Source: CAZAMB01 sp964501365 (GTDB taxonomy: Bacteria > Planctomycetota > Phycisphaerae > UBA1845). Taken from it: a stretch of 64,000 nt of DNA. Position numbers and translations under genes: made by a program. The stretch covers positions 62,001 through 126,000 of the forward strand of contig CAZCST010000030.1 in assembly GCA_964501365.1 (NCBI GenBank), read 5' to 3'. The notes under the pieces are model-generated. The model searched no databases and had not been told where the DNA came from. It was given only the letters and a program-made list of their open reading frames with translations. Positions within the stretch are counted from its first letter, which is position 1. Every line of letters starts with the position of its first letter. Positions 18,011 through 27,840 of the stretch are shown piece by piece.

Positions 18011-20389
18011 ATGAATTCTGACCAAAGAGCAGACCCGTCGCTCGCAACCGTGGCCATGACCGCCGCGCAGCTTGAACAGCATGTGCTCGAACGGACAGCA
18101 ACCCTGCTGGAATCCAATCAACAACTCCGCATTGAAATTCAGCGACTCACCGATCGCGAAAATGCAATGCACGAGAGCGAAGAACCATACCGGATGCTCT
18201 TCGAGCAGGCGGCCGCGGGATTTGCACTGATCAGCGTTGACGGAAGATTTCTCAGCGTCAATCAGAAGCTCAGCGATATGCTGGGCTATTCCCGAGATGA
18301 ATTGCAGACCAAGACATGGATCGACATTACCCATCCGGATCACTTGCCGAGCAATCTCACAGGTAACAAAAAGATGCTTTCCGGGGACTCCCCCACTTTC
18401 GTCATCGACAAGCAATATGTCCGCAAGAATGGTTCGACGGTATGGGTCCACCTTACTGCGTCTCTGGTCCGTGCAGCGGATGGAAATCCCAAATATTTTG
18501 TTGCGGTCATCGAGGACATCACAGAACGCAGGGACGCCCAGGAACGGCTTGCCAGAAGTGAGCAACGCCTTCGGTCCGTGCTCGATCACACCACCGCATG
18601 CGTTTACATGAAGGATCCTGCGGGGCGCTACGAACTGATCAATCGCCGATTTGAAGAACTATTTCACATTTCTCTCGACGAAATCCGAGGTCGCACTGAT
18701 TTTGAGATTTTTCCTCATGACCTGGCCCAGGCGCTTCGCACGAACGATGCCAAGGTACTGGAAACCCGGATGCCGCTGGAGCTTGAGGAGACGGTTCTAC
18801 AGGATGACGGACTTCACACCTATATTTCCATCAAAGTCCCCATCCTTGACGCAAGTGGCAATGCCGTGTCCGTTTGCGGCATTTCCACTGACATCAGCGA
18901 ACGCAAGCAGGCCGAGTCAGAATTGGTCCGGGCAAAGGAATCCGCTGAGCAGGCCAGTCGTATCAAGAGTCAATTCCTCGCGAACATCAGCCATGAAATC
19001 CGCACTCCGATCATGGCGCTCCTCGGCGCGGCGGAACGCATTCACACGGGCGGACTCAGCAGCCAGGAAACAAGTGACCACAGTGAAATCGTCCTGCGCA
19101 GCGGACGACATCTCCTTTCCATGGTGGACGACCTATTTGATCAATCCCGGATCGACACGGGACGGCTGGATGTCGCATTCGGGCCGTGCTGTCTGCCGGA
19201 AATGATGGCGGATGTGCATGCGGTCACCGCGCCACTCCTCAAGAAGCCGGTCACTCTTGAAATCAAGTATGAATCAGAAGTTCCGGAATACGTCACGACA
19301 GATCGAAAACGCCTGACTCAGGCGGTCATCAATCTGGTGCATAACGCGATCAAGTTCACGCACCAGGGGTCCATTCAAGTCAAAGTGAGCGCGGAATTTG
19401 TCGATCATTCCCCATTTTTGTCCATTGCAGTGGAAGATACCGGGGAGGGAATCGGCGATGCCGACTTGAACCGCATTTTTGAACCATTCACCCAGTTGAA
19501 AACAGGCCTCGGGCACCACTCCGGAGGAATGGGGCTGGGGCTGCCCTTGGCCCGATCGATTGCCCATCGACTTGGCGGCACCCTCGACGTTCGCAGCCAG
19601 CTCGGCCAAGGCAGCCTTTTTGTCGTTCGCATTCCGATCGGCCCCTTGGACAACAGGCCGTGGATCGCGCCCGAAGCGGCGTCGCATTGGAATCTGAGCC
19701 AACGGTATGAACTCACTCCGCAGATTGCCCTTACCGGAGCGATACTGATTGCCGAAGACTCGGAAGATGTTCGCAGATTGCTCATCGGCGCCTTGCAACA
19801 GACCGGTGCAAACGTTGTGGGCGTGGAGGACGGCAGGCTCGCGATCGAAGCGATGAAAACCGCTCATTTTGATCTTGTGCTGCTGGACCTTCGAATGCCC
19901 CGCGTGGATGGATTCGAGGCAGCGAAGGCAATTCGGGAGATGGGCTACGCCGGTCCGCTCATTGCGCTCACCGCTTCAACAACCCAGACCGAACACAAGC
20001 GAATTCTGGCGGCCGGCTTCGACGAACTTTGGTCCAAGCCAATTCCACTGCGAACCCTGATTTCCCTCTGCGCCTCGTATCTGCACTCGACCTCTGATCT
20101 CACGACGCCCAGCGGCGGACTTGAAGCGAAATTTCAAGAAGTGCGATCCGAGTACGCGGACCGGCTGCGACACCGTATAGAGGCGTTGCAAACCGCATTC
20201 GATCAGGGCGATTTCGCGTCGGCGCGAGAAATCCTGCACCAGCTCATCGGGAGCGCCGGTATCGTAGGCTTCGCGGAACTGTCGCGACAGGCATGCGTCG
20301 TTCACGACCAATTGAAGCGTGGTGCAATGTCTCCTGAGTCATCCGCATTGCAGCAGCTGTATGCCATGGCACGACAGATCAGTGGCTGA
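18011..20389 (+). CDS. Hybrid sensor histidine kinase (PAS-PAS-HisKA-HATPase-REC-Hpt)
   Basis: 792 residues, no transmembrane helix, hence a cytoplasmic sensor. Order: coiled-coil (about 17-57), PAS 1 (58-172), PAS 2 (183-298), HisKA with phospho-acceptor His328 in ANISHEIRTP, HATPase with N-box NLVHNAIKFT, G1 DTGEGIG and G2 GGMGLGLPLA, receiver domain with acidic AEDSED and phospho-acceptor Asp626 in LVLLDLRMP, and a C-terminal Hpt domain with His743 in ILHQLIGSAG. All phosphorelay residues are intact, so a full His-Asp-His relay is possible within one chain; the final response regulator is not nearby. The signal is unknown. Confidence 0.92.
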   Translation: MNSDQRADPSLATVAMTAAQLEQHVLERTATLLESNQQLRIEIQRLTDRENAMHESEEPYRMLFEQAAAGFALISVDGRFLSVNQKLSDMLGYSRDELQTKTWIDITHPDHLPSNLTGNKKMLSGDSPTFVIDKQYVRKNGSTVWVHLTASLVRAADGNPKYFVAVIEDITERRDAQERLARSEQRLRSVLDHTTACVYMKDPAGRYELINRRFEELFHISLDEIRGRTDFEIFPHDLAQALRTNDAKVLETRMPLELEETVLQDDGLHTYISIKVPILDASGNAVSVCGISTDISERKQAESELVRAKESAEQASRIKSQFLANISHEIRTPIMALLGAAERIHTGGLSSQETSDHSEIVLRSGRHLLSMVDDLFDQSRIDTGRLDVAFGPCCLPEMMADVHAVTAPLLKKPVTLEIKYESEVPEYVTTDRKRLTQAVINLVHNAIKFTHQGSIQVKVSAEFVDHSPFLSIAVEDTGEGIGDADLNRIFEPFTQLKTGLGHHSGGMGLGLPLARSIAHRLGGTLDVRSQLGQGSLFVVRIPIGPLDNRPWIAPEAASHWNLSQRYELTPQIALTGAILIAEDSEDVRRLLIGALQQTGANVVGVEDGRLAIEAMKTAHFDLVLLDLRMPRVDGFEAAKAIREMGYAGPLIALTASTTQTEHKRILAAGFDELWSKPIPLRTLISLCASYLHSTSDLTTPSGGLEAKFQEVRSEYADRLRHRIEALQTAFDQGDFASAREILHQLIGSAGIVGFAELSRQACVVHDQLKRGAMSPESSALQQLYAMARQISG

Positions 20390-20394
20390 CCAAT

Positions 20395-20982
20395 TCAAGG
20401 GCAATTCATCATAACATGGGGATAGGGTCGCCCCTTAAACGCGTCCACGCAGGCAGCAATATGAGAGAAGTCGATATCGTTCACCAAATTCACGTTACCG
20501 AGTGCGTCCACGCCGGCCAGCAGCGCCCGTGCCTTAATCGGCGCACCTGGAATGTTCTTGAATTTGTTTACCAATGAGGAAACATCGCCCAGGTCGGGCT
20601 GATTGGCCGTATCCGGTGGATTGTACGGCGTCTCCACGTCACCCCAGCGCGTTGTGTGCACCGTGATGGTCGGCGACACGTCTGTGCATGCTCCCTCGTT
20701 GCCCTGACACGAATTCTGCAGCAACTCGTATTGGTACGTTGAACTCGGAACGATTTCCGGGCCGGTTACAAACAGCAGCGAAATACTGCTCCAATCCTGA
20801 TAGTGCGGCGCGCATTGCAGCTTGGAAGCCCAGAACGGCGTAGGAGTCGCAGTCGATTCGACGTATTGAGTCGGAGGGCCGACCCACCGAATCTGGCCTT
20901 CGAAGGAAGTGAAGGGCGCCGACGGACCGCCTGTGTATGGCGGGTTCACATGATGCAGCGAGGTCAGATGGACGCGAATGGC
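20395..20982 (-). other. Shared C-terminal module, copy 1 (putative sorting/anchoring domain)
   Basis: About 195 residues: a beta-rich part containing AIRVHLTSLHHV, FTSFEGQIRWVGPP and QDWSSISLL, then WGDVETPYNPP, then two dockerin-like helix units (QPDLGDVSSLVNKFK and DFSHIAACVDAFKG) separated by PGAPIKAR, ending Cys-Pro. Near-identical counterparts end the proteins at 28728 and 51761. The family name and role are unknown to me; function in sorting or attachment is inference from its terminal position on exported proteins. Confidence 0.75.
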
Positions 20983-23900
20983 CCCTTCCACCGGAATCAC
21001 ATTCTGGCAGGGGTGAAACAGTCCGCAGCCCAGAGCAATGAACCGCGTGAATTGCATGAAATACGGCTCGCAAACCGGTTGCGTGCTGGGGATGCAAGCC
21101 ACATCATTGCAGGACACGTCGAGTATCGCCGTGCCGCGATGACCAGGGAAGCTGCCCAGTTGAATCAAAAAACACTCGCCGGGCATCGCATTGCGAAGAA
21201 TCTGTTCTGAGGCCCTCCAATATCCCGCGCCCCCGACTGGGCTCCCAGTACAACTTTCGTCCTGTGGGATACCCGCCAAAGTCGCCGCGGAAGTGGCTGC
21301 GTCCAGCGGACAGGGCGGGCACTCCGTGGGATTGCCTGGATTGTGGTAGACCGCCAGGACCGAATCGAAGCGCGATCCCGTCTGGCATTCGTTGACCACC
21401 AGATCGCATGTTTCAGGTGCGATGAACTTATACCAAACGTCAAAATCGATCTGCCATGCAAACAAATCCAAAGGAAATGGGCCAAATCCATCCGTCGTGG
21501 CACATTGATTGCTCACCGTGTAGGACCCTTCGGTGATAGTCGTCGAAACGTCAATGCAGTTGTCATTTGATGGCGGACCCGACGGACAGCTCACGCCTAC
21601 GCAGGATGTGTTAAGGATGTCCCAGATGCCGTTGGCTGCGTCGCAATCCCGAAGCGTCCTGCCCGAACAATTCCCGTCGCACATACAGCAAGCACCGATC
21701 AAGGATTCGTGCCCGATCGGCGAAAATGCCTTGTTGAGACAGAAGACATTGTCGAATGGCGCGGCATGTCCCGAAGGATATCCTGCTTCGTTTCCGCTGA
21801 ACGAATAGCTATCAGAATCCGGGGCGCGCTGACTCCAGAACCAGTCGCAGGTCGGGTATGAGTCAGACACATCGTTGCTTATTTCGAGCCAATAGCTCTG
21901 GCCCGGAATCAAGCCGGCAATTGGATGATTCAAGACAAGTTCGAAACCATACATGTTGGTAAGCATTCGAGTAAAGATCAACGACTGGGGCACTATTCCG
22001 CGTTGTGACGTGGCCATACTTGTGCCGACTAGTGATCCAGGCGAACGTCCTGTGCCGGGGTCATTGGCGAAGACCCTGACACGGAAATGGTCGCTAGTGA
22101 CAAGAAGGCTGCAATCGGGCAAAGCGGCATTGGGATCGGCATCCACGTAGAAACCCCAGACGCAGACGTGATCGAGGATCCCGGCACTGGGCCGGAAATC
22201 GTCCGCGGCCAGCAAGCCATCAAAACCAAGGTGCCGATCGCTCAGCGTGAAATTAAACGTGTCGTCAAATGGCTGACAATTCCCACTCCCCTCGATCGAG
22301 CAAAGCGGGCACGGGCTCGGTGCACTGCGTTGCTGGGGAGAGCCCACGCAAGATTCATTTCCCGGACAGTCTGCGTTATTCGAACAGGACACGACCGTCG
22401 TGGCCGAACAGCTCCCGCCGTGACAACGGACGCCGCCGTGATAATCTCCCGGTAAATTGGCACAGTCTCCCGAAGTCATGGGCTGTCCCAATCGAACATC
22501 AGAACATTCCCCAGGCCCGGCGCAGCATGACCCCGTGGAACAGGGACTGCTTGAACAGTCAGCCACCGCCGGCACCGCATAGGGCGGCGCAAGAAACGCT
22601 CCCCCGAGCGCATCGCACTCAAGCTGGTTCACGCCATCGATGCATTGGTCGGCCACGCAACAGGCAGAGGTCGGGCATGCCTCGGCAGTGATGTGAATCT
22701 GGTATGGGCCGAAACTGCCCGGCACGCCGGACTGGACGGGAATGAAATACGTGCCGCCGGGCAACGGGCCAAAGGTGGCCCACTGGTTGTCGTCTTCGCA
22801 ATACGGACCACCGCGGCCATGGTCAGCCTGAGGATACAGATACGGGTTTGCCTCGCTGTGTATTGGAATCAGGCAGGGGCAACTATCAAAAAGAACCGGA
22901 TAGGCCGGACGCTTAACCGGATCTGTGCAGCAATAATCCACGCGGATCATGGCACAACCAGTGAAGGCGAACCCCTCGAACCATCCCAGCTCGATTGGCG
23001 GAGTCTCGGTGCCCCCATAGCAAAACGATTCGCCCGGTTGCAAACTGGCGGTTGTATTATCGCCGGTAATGGTCACGACAACGGGCGGACTCCCCGAAGG
23101 GGCGAGAGTGATCGCATGAACCAACACATCGTTGCAGCGGTCCGCGCCGGACGACGGAGCTGGTTGTGGACAGCATTGCGGGTTGCAATCGGTCCCGAAG
23201 CCTTGAAACATGCCGCCCGCCGCGGAGCAATCAGACAGGGTTTCCACCGTGCAGGCTCCCGTGAGCGAGTTACAGCAGGCCCCGGTGTCGCAGGCCGGCG
23301 CAGGGCAGGTAGTGCCAACGCCAAGAAAATGATTCCCATCGCCATTGCAGGCCCACGGCAATACGCCATCCGTACAGCCCGCCCCACTTGCGTTGCAACA
23401 TGCGCCTAGTGGAGCGGCCACTTTTTCGCCCTCCAACTCAAACGCGAGGATCCCCGGATTGGGTGCGAGGAAGTTTCCCACCGGCCCATCGTTGACCCAA
23501 AGAATGCCCGCATCGTTGAAGCCGACATCGACGGCGTCCGTGCTTGCCCATAGCAAGCCGCCATCCGGTGTGAACTCCGACGCGACACGCAGCACGACAA
23601 ATCCCTGGCTAGGAACGATCAGCGGGGGATCGAGAAAAAACCGCTCCAGGCCCGTAACCGTAGTCTGTTCCGCATAGGATTCGGCCACGAACCGCCCCGC
23701 CGAGTCACGAAATTCCACCACGACCTGCGTGTTCGCGAAAACCCCGCCCAGCAAACGAAGGTAGTAGACCGACATCACGCTTGGGCCGGCCAGATTGCAA
23801 ACTCCCCCATTCGGACAGGCAGAATTGTCGGCACACCCGAGCCCATTCCGAGCCCCGCCCACGCATACTCCCGTATTGGTAAACGTATAGTCATCGCCAA

Positions 23901-24993
23901 GCTTGTAGACCGGCGTTCCAATCTGAGGATTCACAATGCTTGAATTGGAAACTGGCCCGACGTAGCCGAGTATTGCCCCGTGCGGTGCAATCCCTCCGCC
24001 ATACTTGGGACAGCGAAGCAGGATGTCATTGACTATGGGACAAACCACTTCACATAAACTACATTCAACGGAAAACTCACCAGGATAATATCTTCCGCCT
24101 TGCGCACTGCACGATTGCCCCAACGAAGAACAAAGGTTGCTGTTGCAGTCTCCATTGACTGAACATGCCGCACCCGAATTACTACCAACTGCTGATCCAC
24201 CACAAACGCCTTGCAACCTTCGCCGTGTACAGGCAGGCTCATTATTGCTACTACAGCAGCGACCTTGAAAACAAAATGGTCCTACAAAAGAACAGGTGCT
24301 TCCGAATAACTGAGCGCAATCTGCATCTGACCAACAAACCAAAGTGGAGGATGTATTTGTGCAGCGTCGTTCGCCACAGGTAGCACCGTAGCCACATGGA
24401 TTTTCACCGGCATGGCAGACTCCGGCCACGCACGATTCATCACCGTTGCAAAGCACACCGTCATCGCAATCAGCGAAGCCGCATCGCCCTCCGTTCCCAC
24501 AGCCAAACGTCGACGTGCAGACCGCTCCGGGGGTTGGCCCGCCGATGCAGGTTTTCTGCTGACTGCACACACTCGGCTGACAGACGTCAAGCGACTCGCT
24601 GCACGCCTGTCCGCCCGAGCATGGAGGCGTGCCGGGCGAGCACGCACCGGCCTGACACACTTCTGCGCCGTTGCAGAACTGCCCGTCGTCGCACCCGCCA
24701 CAAAGCAGCCCAAAATTCTGAGCACAATCCGGCCCCCCTACTCCGCCCGGCTGGCCATTGGGAACAGGCGAATGCTGGCAGGTTCCCGAGCCCGCCGGCC
24801 CGCTCGCCGGAAAATCGCAAATGTCCACAGTACAGGGATTCCCATCGTCGCACTCGATGTTGTTCGTGCATCCGCCGATTGCGGCAAAAGTCGGTTCCAG
24901 GATGGCAATTTCCGTAGAAACAACCGCGAACGCAGTCAGGAAAATAGAAAGAAGTGCGGCCCTGCGGTCCAAATGAGCAGCGTTTGCTTTCAT
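20395..24993 (-). CDS. Giant secreted cysteine-rich protein with conserved C-terminal module
   Basis: 1532 residues from the ATG that follows GGGAGA; a signal peptide-like segment (AALLSIFLTAFAVVSTEIAI) comes next. Residues about 35-230 hold CDDG-type Cys repeats (ECDDGNPCTVDICD, CDDGQFCNGAEVC). Further on are five copies of a roughly 40-residue module beginning with Gly/Ser-Ala/Ser-Cys-Cys and ending in Cys-x(2-4)-Cys, interspersed with beta-rich segments. The last 190 residues form the module shared with the subtilisin-like protease at 28728 and the metalloprotease at 51761. Probably a cell-surface or extracellular structural protein; no catalytic motif was found. Divergent from the Cys-repeat gene at 25376. 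Confidence 0.8.
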   Translation of the reverse strand: MKANAAHLDRRAALLSIFLTAFAVVSTEIAILEPTFAAIGGCTNNIECDDGNPCTVDICDFPASGPAGSGTCQHSPVPNGQPGGVGGPDCAQNFGLLCGGCDDGQFCNGAEVCQAGACSPGTPPCSGGQACSESLDVCQPSVCSQQKTCIGGPTPGAVCTSTFGCGNGGRCGFADCDDGVLCNGDESCVAGVCHAGENPCGYGATCGERRCTNTSSTLVCWSDADCAQLFGSTCSFVGPFCFQGRCCSSNNEPACTRRRLQGVCGGSAVGSNSGAACSVNGDCNSNLCSSLGQSCSAQGGRYYPGEFSVECSLCEVVCPIVNDILLRCPKYGGGIAPHGAILGYVGPVSNSSIVNPQIGTPVYKLGDDYTFTNTGVCVGGARNGLGCADNSACPNGGVCNLAGPSVMSVYYLRLLGGVFANTQVVVEFRDSAGRFVAESYAEQTTVTGLERFFLDPPLIVPSQGFVVLRVASEFTPDGGLLWASTDAVDVGFNDAGILWVNDGPVGNFLAPNPGILAFELEGEKVAAPLGACCNASGAGCTDGVLPWACNGDGNHFLGVGTTCPAPACDTGACCNSLTGACTVETLSDCSAAGGMFQGFGTDCNPQCCPQPAPSSGADRCNDVLVHAITLAPSGSPPVVVTITGDNTTASLQPGESFCYGGTETPPIELGWFEGFAFTGCAMIRVDYCCTDPVKRPAYPVLFDSCPCLIPIHSEANPYLYPQADHGRGGPYCEDDNQWATFGPLPGGTYFIPVQSGVPGSFGPYQIHITAEACPTSACCVADQCIDGVNQLECDALGGAFLAPPYAVPAVADCSSSPCSTGSCCAGPGECSDVRLGQPMTSGDCANLPGDYHGGVRCHGGSCSATTVVSCSNNADCPGNESCVGSPQQRSAPSPCPLCSIEGSGNCQPFDDTFNFTLSDRHLGFDGLLAADDFRPSAGILDHVCVWGFYVDADPNAALPDCSLLVTSDHFRVRVFANDPGTGRSPGSLVGTSMATSQRGIVPQSLIFTRMLTNMYGFELVLNHPIAGLIPGQSYWLEISNDVSDSYPTCDWFWSQRAPDSDSYSFSGNEAGYPSGHAAPFDNVFCLNKAFSPIGHESLIGACCMCDGNCSGRTLRDCDAANGIWDILNTSCVGVSCPSGPPSNDNCIDVSTTITEGSYTVSNQCATTDGFGPFPLDLFAWQIDFDVWYKFIAPETCDLVVNECQTGSRFDSVLAVYHNPGNPTECPPCPLDAATSAATLAGIPQDESCTGSPVGGAGYWRASEQILRNAMPGECFLIQLGSFPGHRGTAILDVSCNDVACIPSTQPVCEPYFMQFTRFIALGCGLFHPCQNVIPVEGAIRVHLTSLHHVNPPYTGGPSAPFTSFEGQIRWVGPPTQYVESTATPTPFWASKLQCAPHYQDWSSISLLFVTGPEIVPSSTYQYELLQNSCQGNEGACTDVSPTITVHTTRWGDVETPYNPPDTANQPDLGDVSSLVNKFKNIPGAPIKARALLAGVDALGNVNLVNDIDFSHIAACVDAFKGRPYPHVMMNCP

Positions 24994-25375
24994 CGGCCGT
25001 TCTCCCATTCTGACGCCGGGCTTCGCGAAAAGCATGTGTACCATAAACAATTCTGCGAGTTATCACAACTAGAACGCGCTTCCTGCACCATTTTCATTGA
25101 TGACGCAAAGGGCCGCCGGAGCCCGCTGAAATCAGCGAATTATGGGAAACAAACCGCAAAGCGCCTTCAACAATCACGATTCTGATAACTGAATTGCTTC
25201 GCCAATCCTTGTATTCGATACTGCTTAACATAGACGCATATCCCCTCAGATAGTGCTCCATAGCCTTTAGGCCACAACGCACGATGCGCGACTTTGATTC
25301 GCGTACGACACGCGCCTGACTCGCGGCCAAGATTGCCGTGCGCCGGCTCCCGTGCCACGTGGTGAGGGGATAGAA
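24994..25375. other. Divergent intergenic region between two Cys-rich secreted protein genes
   Basis: A 382-base gene-free stretch separating the starts of the 1532-residue and 820-residue proteins. It is AT-richer than its surroundings. It must hold both promoters. A minus-strand promoter candidate (25040-25068) is annotated separately. For the plus strand only a weak TTGCTT / GATACT pair (about 25194-25222) was seen. No RNA gene or strong hairpin found. Confidence 0.5.
25040..25068 (-). promoter_or_regulatory. Candidate promoter for the giant Cys-rich protein gene
   Basis: On the minus strand TTGTGA and TATGGT are separated by exactly 17 bases, each matching the vegetative consensus at four of six positions, about 45 bases upstream of the ATG. 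By-eye match only. Confidence 0.3.
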
Positions 25376-27838
25376 ATGAAATCGCTCGGTCTGTCCGCAT
25401 GCCTTGTCCTGGTTTCCAGCACCGCATTCGCCCAACCCGCTCTGGTCGAGAATCCGGATTTCCCCACGGTCGGGCCAGGTCCCCAGGCCGTGTATTCAGG
25501 CGAAGGCTGCTTCCTGCTTGCACAAGGAACGATTTTGCCAGGCGATGTGGATTGGATCGGCGTTCGAATTCCCCGCGCGAGTTCACGGACCATCATCGAT
25601 GTGGACTTTCCCAATGGAACGCACGGCAGCGCACTGCTGGCGATGGTGACTAACGGTACAACCGGCTTCAACATCGGTGACAATAACAATTCGCGCGATG
25701 CATTCTGCGGATTGTCTGCGGCAACCAATCCAGTGGGCAGCCCGAGAGATTCCGTTGTCGACCTTCAGGAGACTTCGCTCAACGCCACGATCAATATTGC
25801 CATCACGGGCGCGGCCGACACCTCCTTTTCCGGACTTCATATGGAGAATTTCACCTACGCGGTGTGGGTTTACGCCGTCCCCATTCCCTGTGTGAATGAC
25901 ATGAGCTGCGACGACGGTGTGGCCTGCACCCTCGATCACTGCGACGTCCCCACGGGCGATTGCTCCAATACACCCCGCAACAATCAGTGCGACGACGGTC
26001 ATTTCTGCAACGGGACGGAATGGTGCGATCCGGCGTTTGGCTGCCGCGCCACCCCCGCCCCCTCATGCGACGACGGCGTTGATTGCACGCAGGACTTCTG
26101 CGACATGATCACCGATGCATGCGGCCACATGGCCGACGATTACTTCTGCGACAACGACCTCTTCTGTGACGGCGACGAATGGTGCGACGCGGTGAACGGA
26201 TGCCAGCCCGGCACTCCGGTCGATTGCGACGACGGCGTGGGTTGCACTGCCGATGCATGCGACGAAGAGACCTGGGAATGTCTGCACACGGCGAGCGATG
26301 AGCTGTGCGACGACGGCCTTTTCTGCAACGGAGCCGAGCACTGTGATTATGACGATGGCTGCACGGCCGGGTCAGCCCCCTGTGCCGGAGCCCTTTGCCG
26401 GGAGAGTGACGACCGATGCGTGGCGTGCCTGTCCGACAGCGACTGCTCCGACGATCGTTTCTGCAACGGGGCGGAGCATTGCAACGCCCAGGGTGTGTGT
26501 GTCAGCGGGGCCTATCCCTGCGGTGCGGCCATGTGCCGCGAAAGCGATGAACAATGCGTCGAATGCCTTGCCGACACCGATTGCTCCGACGGCGCCTACT
26601 GCAATGGGGATGAATTCTGCACCCCGGCCGGCGCCTGCGAACAAGGCGGGCTGCCCTGTGGCACAGGCCTATGCCGTGAGAGCGACGACCGCTGTGTTCA
26701 TTGTTTGAGCAATGCGGATTGCAATGATGGTCTGTTCTGCAACGGAATGGAAACCTGCAATTCGGCCGGTATGTGCGCCGCCGGAGTCTACCCCTGTTCT
26801 ACGTCCATGTGCCGCGAGAGCGATGACCGCTGCGTTGATTGCCTGGCCAACTCCGATTGCTCCGACGGCGCCTTCTGCAACGGCGACGAATTCTGCAGCG
26901 CCGCCGGCCACTGCGAGCAAGGTGCACTTCCCTGCGGGTCCGGATTGTGTCGCGAAAGCGATGACCACTGCGTCGATTGCCTCGGCAATGCCGACTGTGA
27001 GGATGGCGTGTTCTGCAATGGCATGGAAACCTGCAACGCAGCCGGGGCATGCACAGCCGGCGCGTACCCGTGCGGAGGCAGCCTGTGCCGCGAGAACGAC
27101 GACCGCTGTGTTGGTTGTTTGAGCAATGCAGATTGCAATGATGGTCTGTTCTGCAACGGCCAAGAGACCTGCAGTGCTTCGGGCGTGTGCACCGCCGGCG
27201 CGAATCCCTGTGTGGGCAGTTTGTGCCGCGAAAACGATGACCGGTGCGTGCAATGCGTGAGTGACAACGACTGCTCGGATGGACTGTTTTGCAACGGCGC
27301 GGAACATTGCCTTGCCAATGGAATGTGCTCGGCGGGTGAATCGCCCTGCGCTTCCGGACAATCCTGCAATGAAGCCACCGATCAATGCGCGTCGGCCGGC
27401 TTTTCGATGGACATCATGCCGGGAACATGTCCTGCATCGGCTTCGCTTCCGGCTCGCGGCTATCTGACGGTTGCCCTTGTCGGTCTGGATGTGCAACAGG
27501 TGAATGTCAATTCCGTGCGCCTCGTTCGCGCGGACGGCGCGGGAAATGCCGTCGATTCGGTGAATGGTCCGCCAGCTCAGGCCCCGCAGTTTCGCGATGT
27601 GGCCGGCCCGAGTACGCCGTGCAGTTGCCCGGATCGGGGCCCAGATGGCATGGCCGACCTCGTTCTTTCCTTCAAGACGGACAAGGTTTTCAAATCACTG
27701 CGCCTCGACGATCTGCCCAATGGTTCGCGTGTCGAACTCAAGATCACCGGAAAACTCATGAACGGTTCTGCGTTTTCCGCATCCGATTGCCTGACGGTGC
27801 AGACTGTGGCCGGAGGTGGTGCGTCGGCAGCCCAGTAG
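25376..27838 (+). CDS. Secreted protein with tandem cysteine-rich repeats
   Basis: 820 residues. ATG chosen because GAGGGG lies at ribosome-binding distance and a signal peptide follows at once (MKSLGLSACLVLVSSTAFAQ). Residues about 20-170 form a beta-rich domain with NGTHGSALLAMVTNG resembling pre-peptidase-like folds. Residues about 175-350 hold CDDG-x2-Cys-Thr-x-Asp-x-Cys repeats alternating with CxxxLFCNGxE units. Residues 351-672 are seven perfect-length 46-residue repeats with eight Cys each. A roughly 150-residue C-terminal beta domain with PDGMADLVLSFKTDKV follows. It does not carry the shared C-terminal module. Probably a rod-like, disulphide-rich surface protein; no enzymatic motif. 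Confidence 0.8.
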   Translation: MKSLGLSACLVLVSSTAFAQPALVENPDFPTVGPGPQAVYSGEGCFLLAQGTILPGDVDWIGVRIPRASSRTIIDVDFPNGTHGSALLAMVTNGTTGFNIGDNNNSRDAFCGLSAATNPVGSPRDSVVDLQETSLNATINIAITGAADTSFSGLHMENFTYAVWVYAVPIPCVNDMSCDDGVACTLDHCDVPTGDCSNTPRNNQCDDGHFCNGTEWCDPAFGCRATPAPSCDDGVDCTQDFCDMITDACGHMADDYFCDNDLFCDGDEWCDAVNGCQPGTPVDCDDGVGCTADACDEETWECLHTASDELCDDGLFCNGAEHCDYDDGCTAGSAPCAGALCRESDDRCVACLSDSDCSDDRFCNGAEHCNAQGVCVSGAYPCGAAMCRESDEQCVECLADTDCSDGAYCNGDEFCTPAGACEQGGLPCGTGLCRESDDRCVHCLSNADCNDGLFCNGMETCNSAGMCAAGVYPCSTSMCRESDDRCVDCLANSDCSDGAFCNGDEFCSAAGHCEQGALPCGSGLCRESDDHCVDCLGNADCEDGVFCNGMETCNAAGACTAGAYPCGGSLCRENDDRCVGCLSNADCNDGLFCNGQETCSASGVCTAGANPCVGSLCRENDDRCVQCVSDNDCSDGLFCNGAEHCLANGMCSAGESPCASGQSCNEATDQCASAGFSMDIMPGTCPASASLPARGYLTVALVGLDVQQVNVNSVRLVRADGAGNAVDSVNGPPAQAPQFRDVAGPSTPCSCPDRGPDGMADLVLSFKTDKVFKSLRLDDLPNGSRVELKITGKLMNGSAFSASDCLTVQTVAGGGASAAQ
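26426..27391 (+). repeat. Seven tandem 138-bp coding repeats (46-residue, 8-Cys units)
   Basis: Each unit has Cys at positions 1, 7, 13, 19, 25, 32, 37 and 44 with the pattern C-x5-C-x5-C-N-G-x-E-x-C and a terminal LCRE(S/N)DDRCV linker in six units; the seventh is degenerate. Units 2 and 4 (CNGDEFC, CEQG) resemble each other, as do units 3 and 5 (CNGMETCN, AG-YPC), so a two-unit block of 276 bp was duplicated. Confidence 0.9.
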
Positions 27839-27840
27839 TG

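Noticed and set aside
26426..27391. Regular repeats that could be taken for a CRISPR-like array.
   Set aside because: The 138-bp period is coding, diverged at third positions, and lacks short conserved repeats with unique spacers; no cas genes are present.
26669..27496. A 275-codon open frame antisense to the Cys repeats.
   Set aside because: Produced by the repetitive codon pattern of the opposite strand; no signal peptide, motif or ribosome-binding site.
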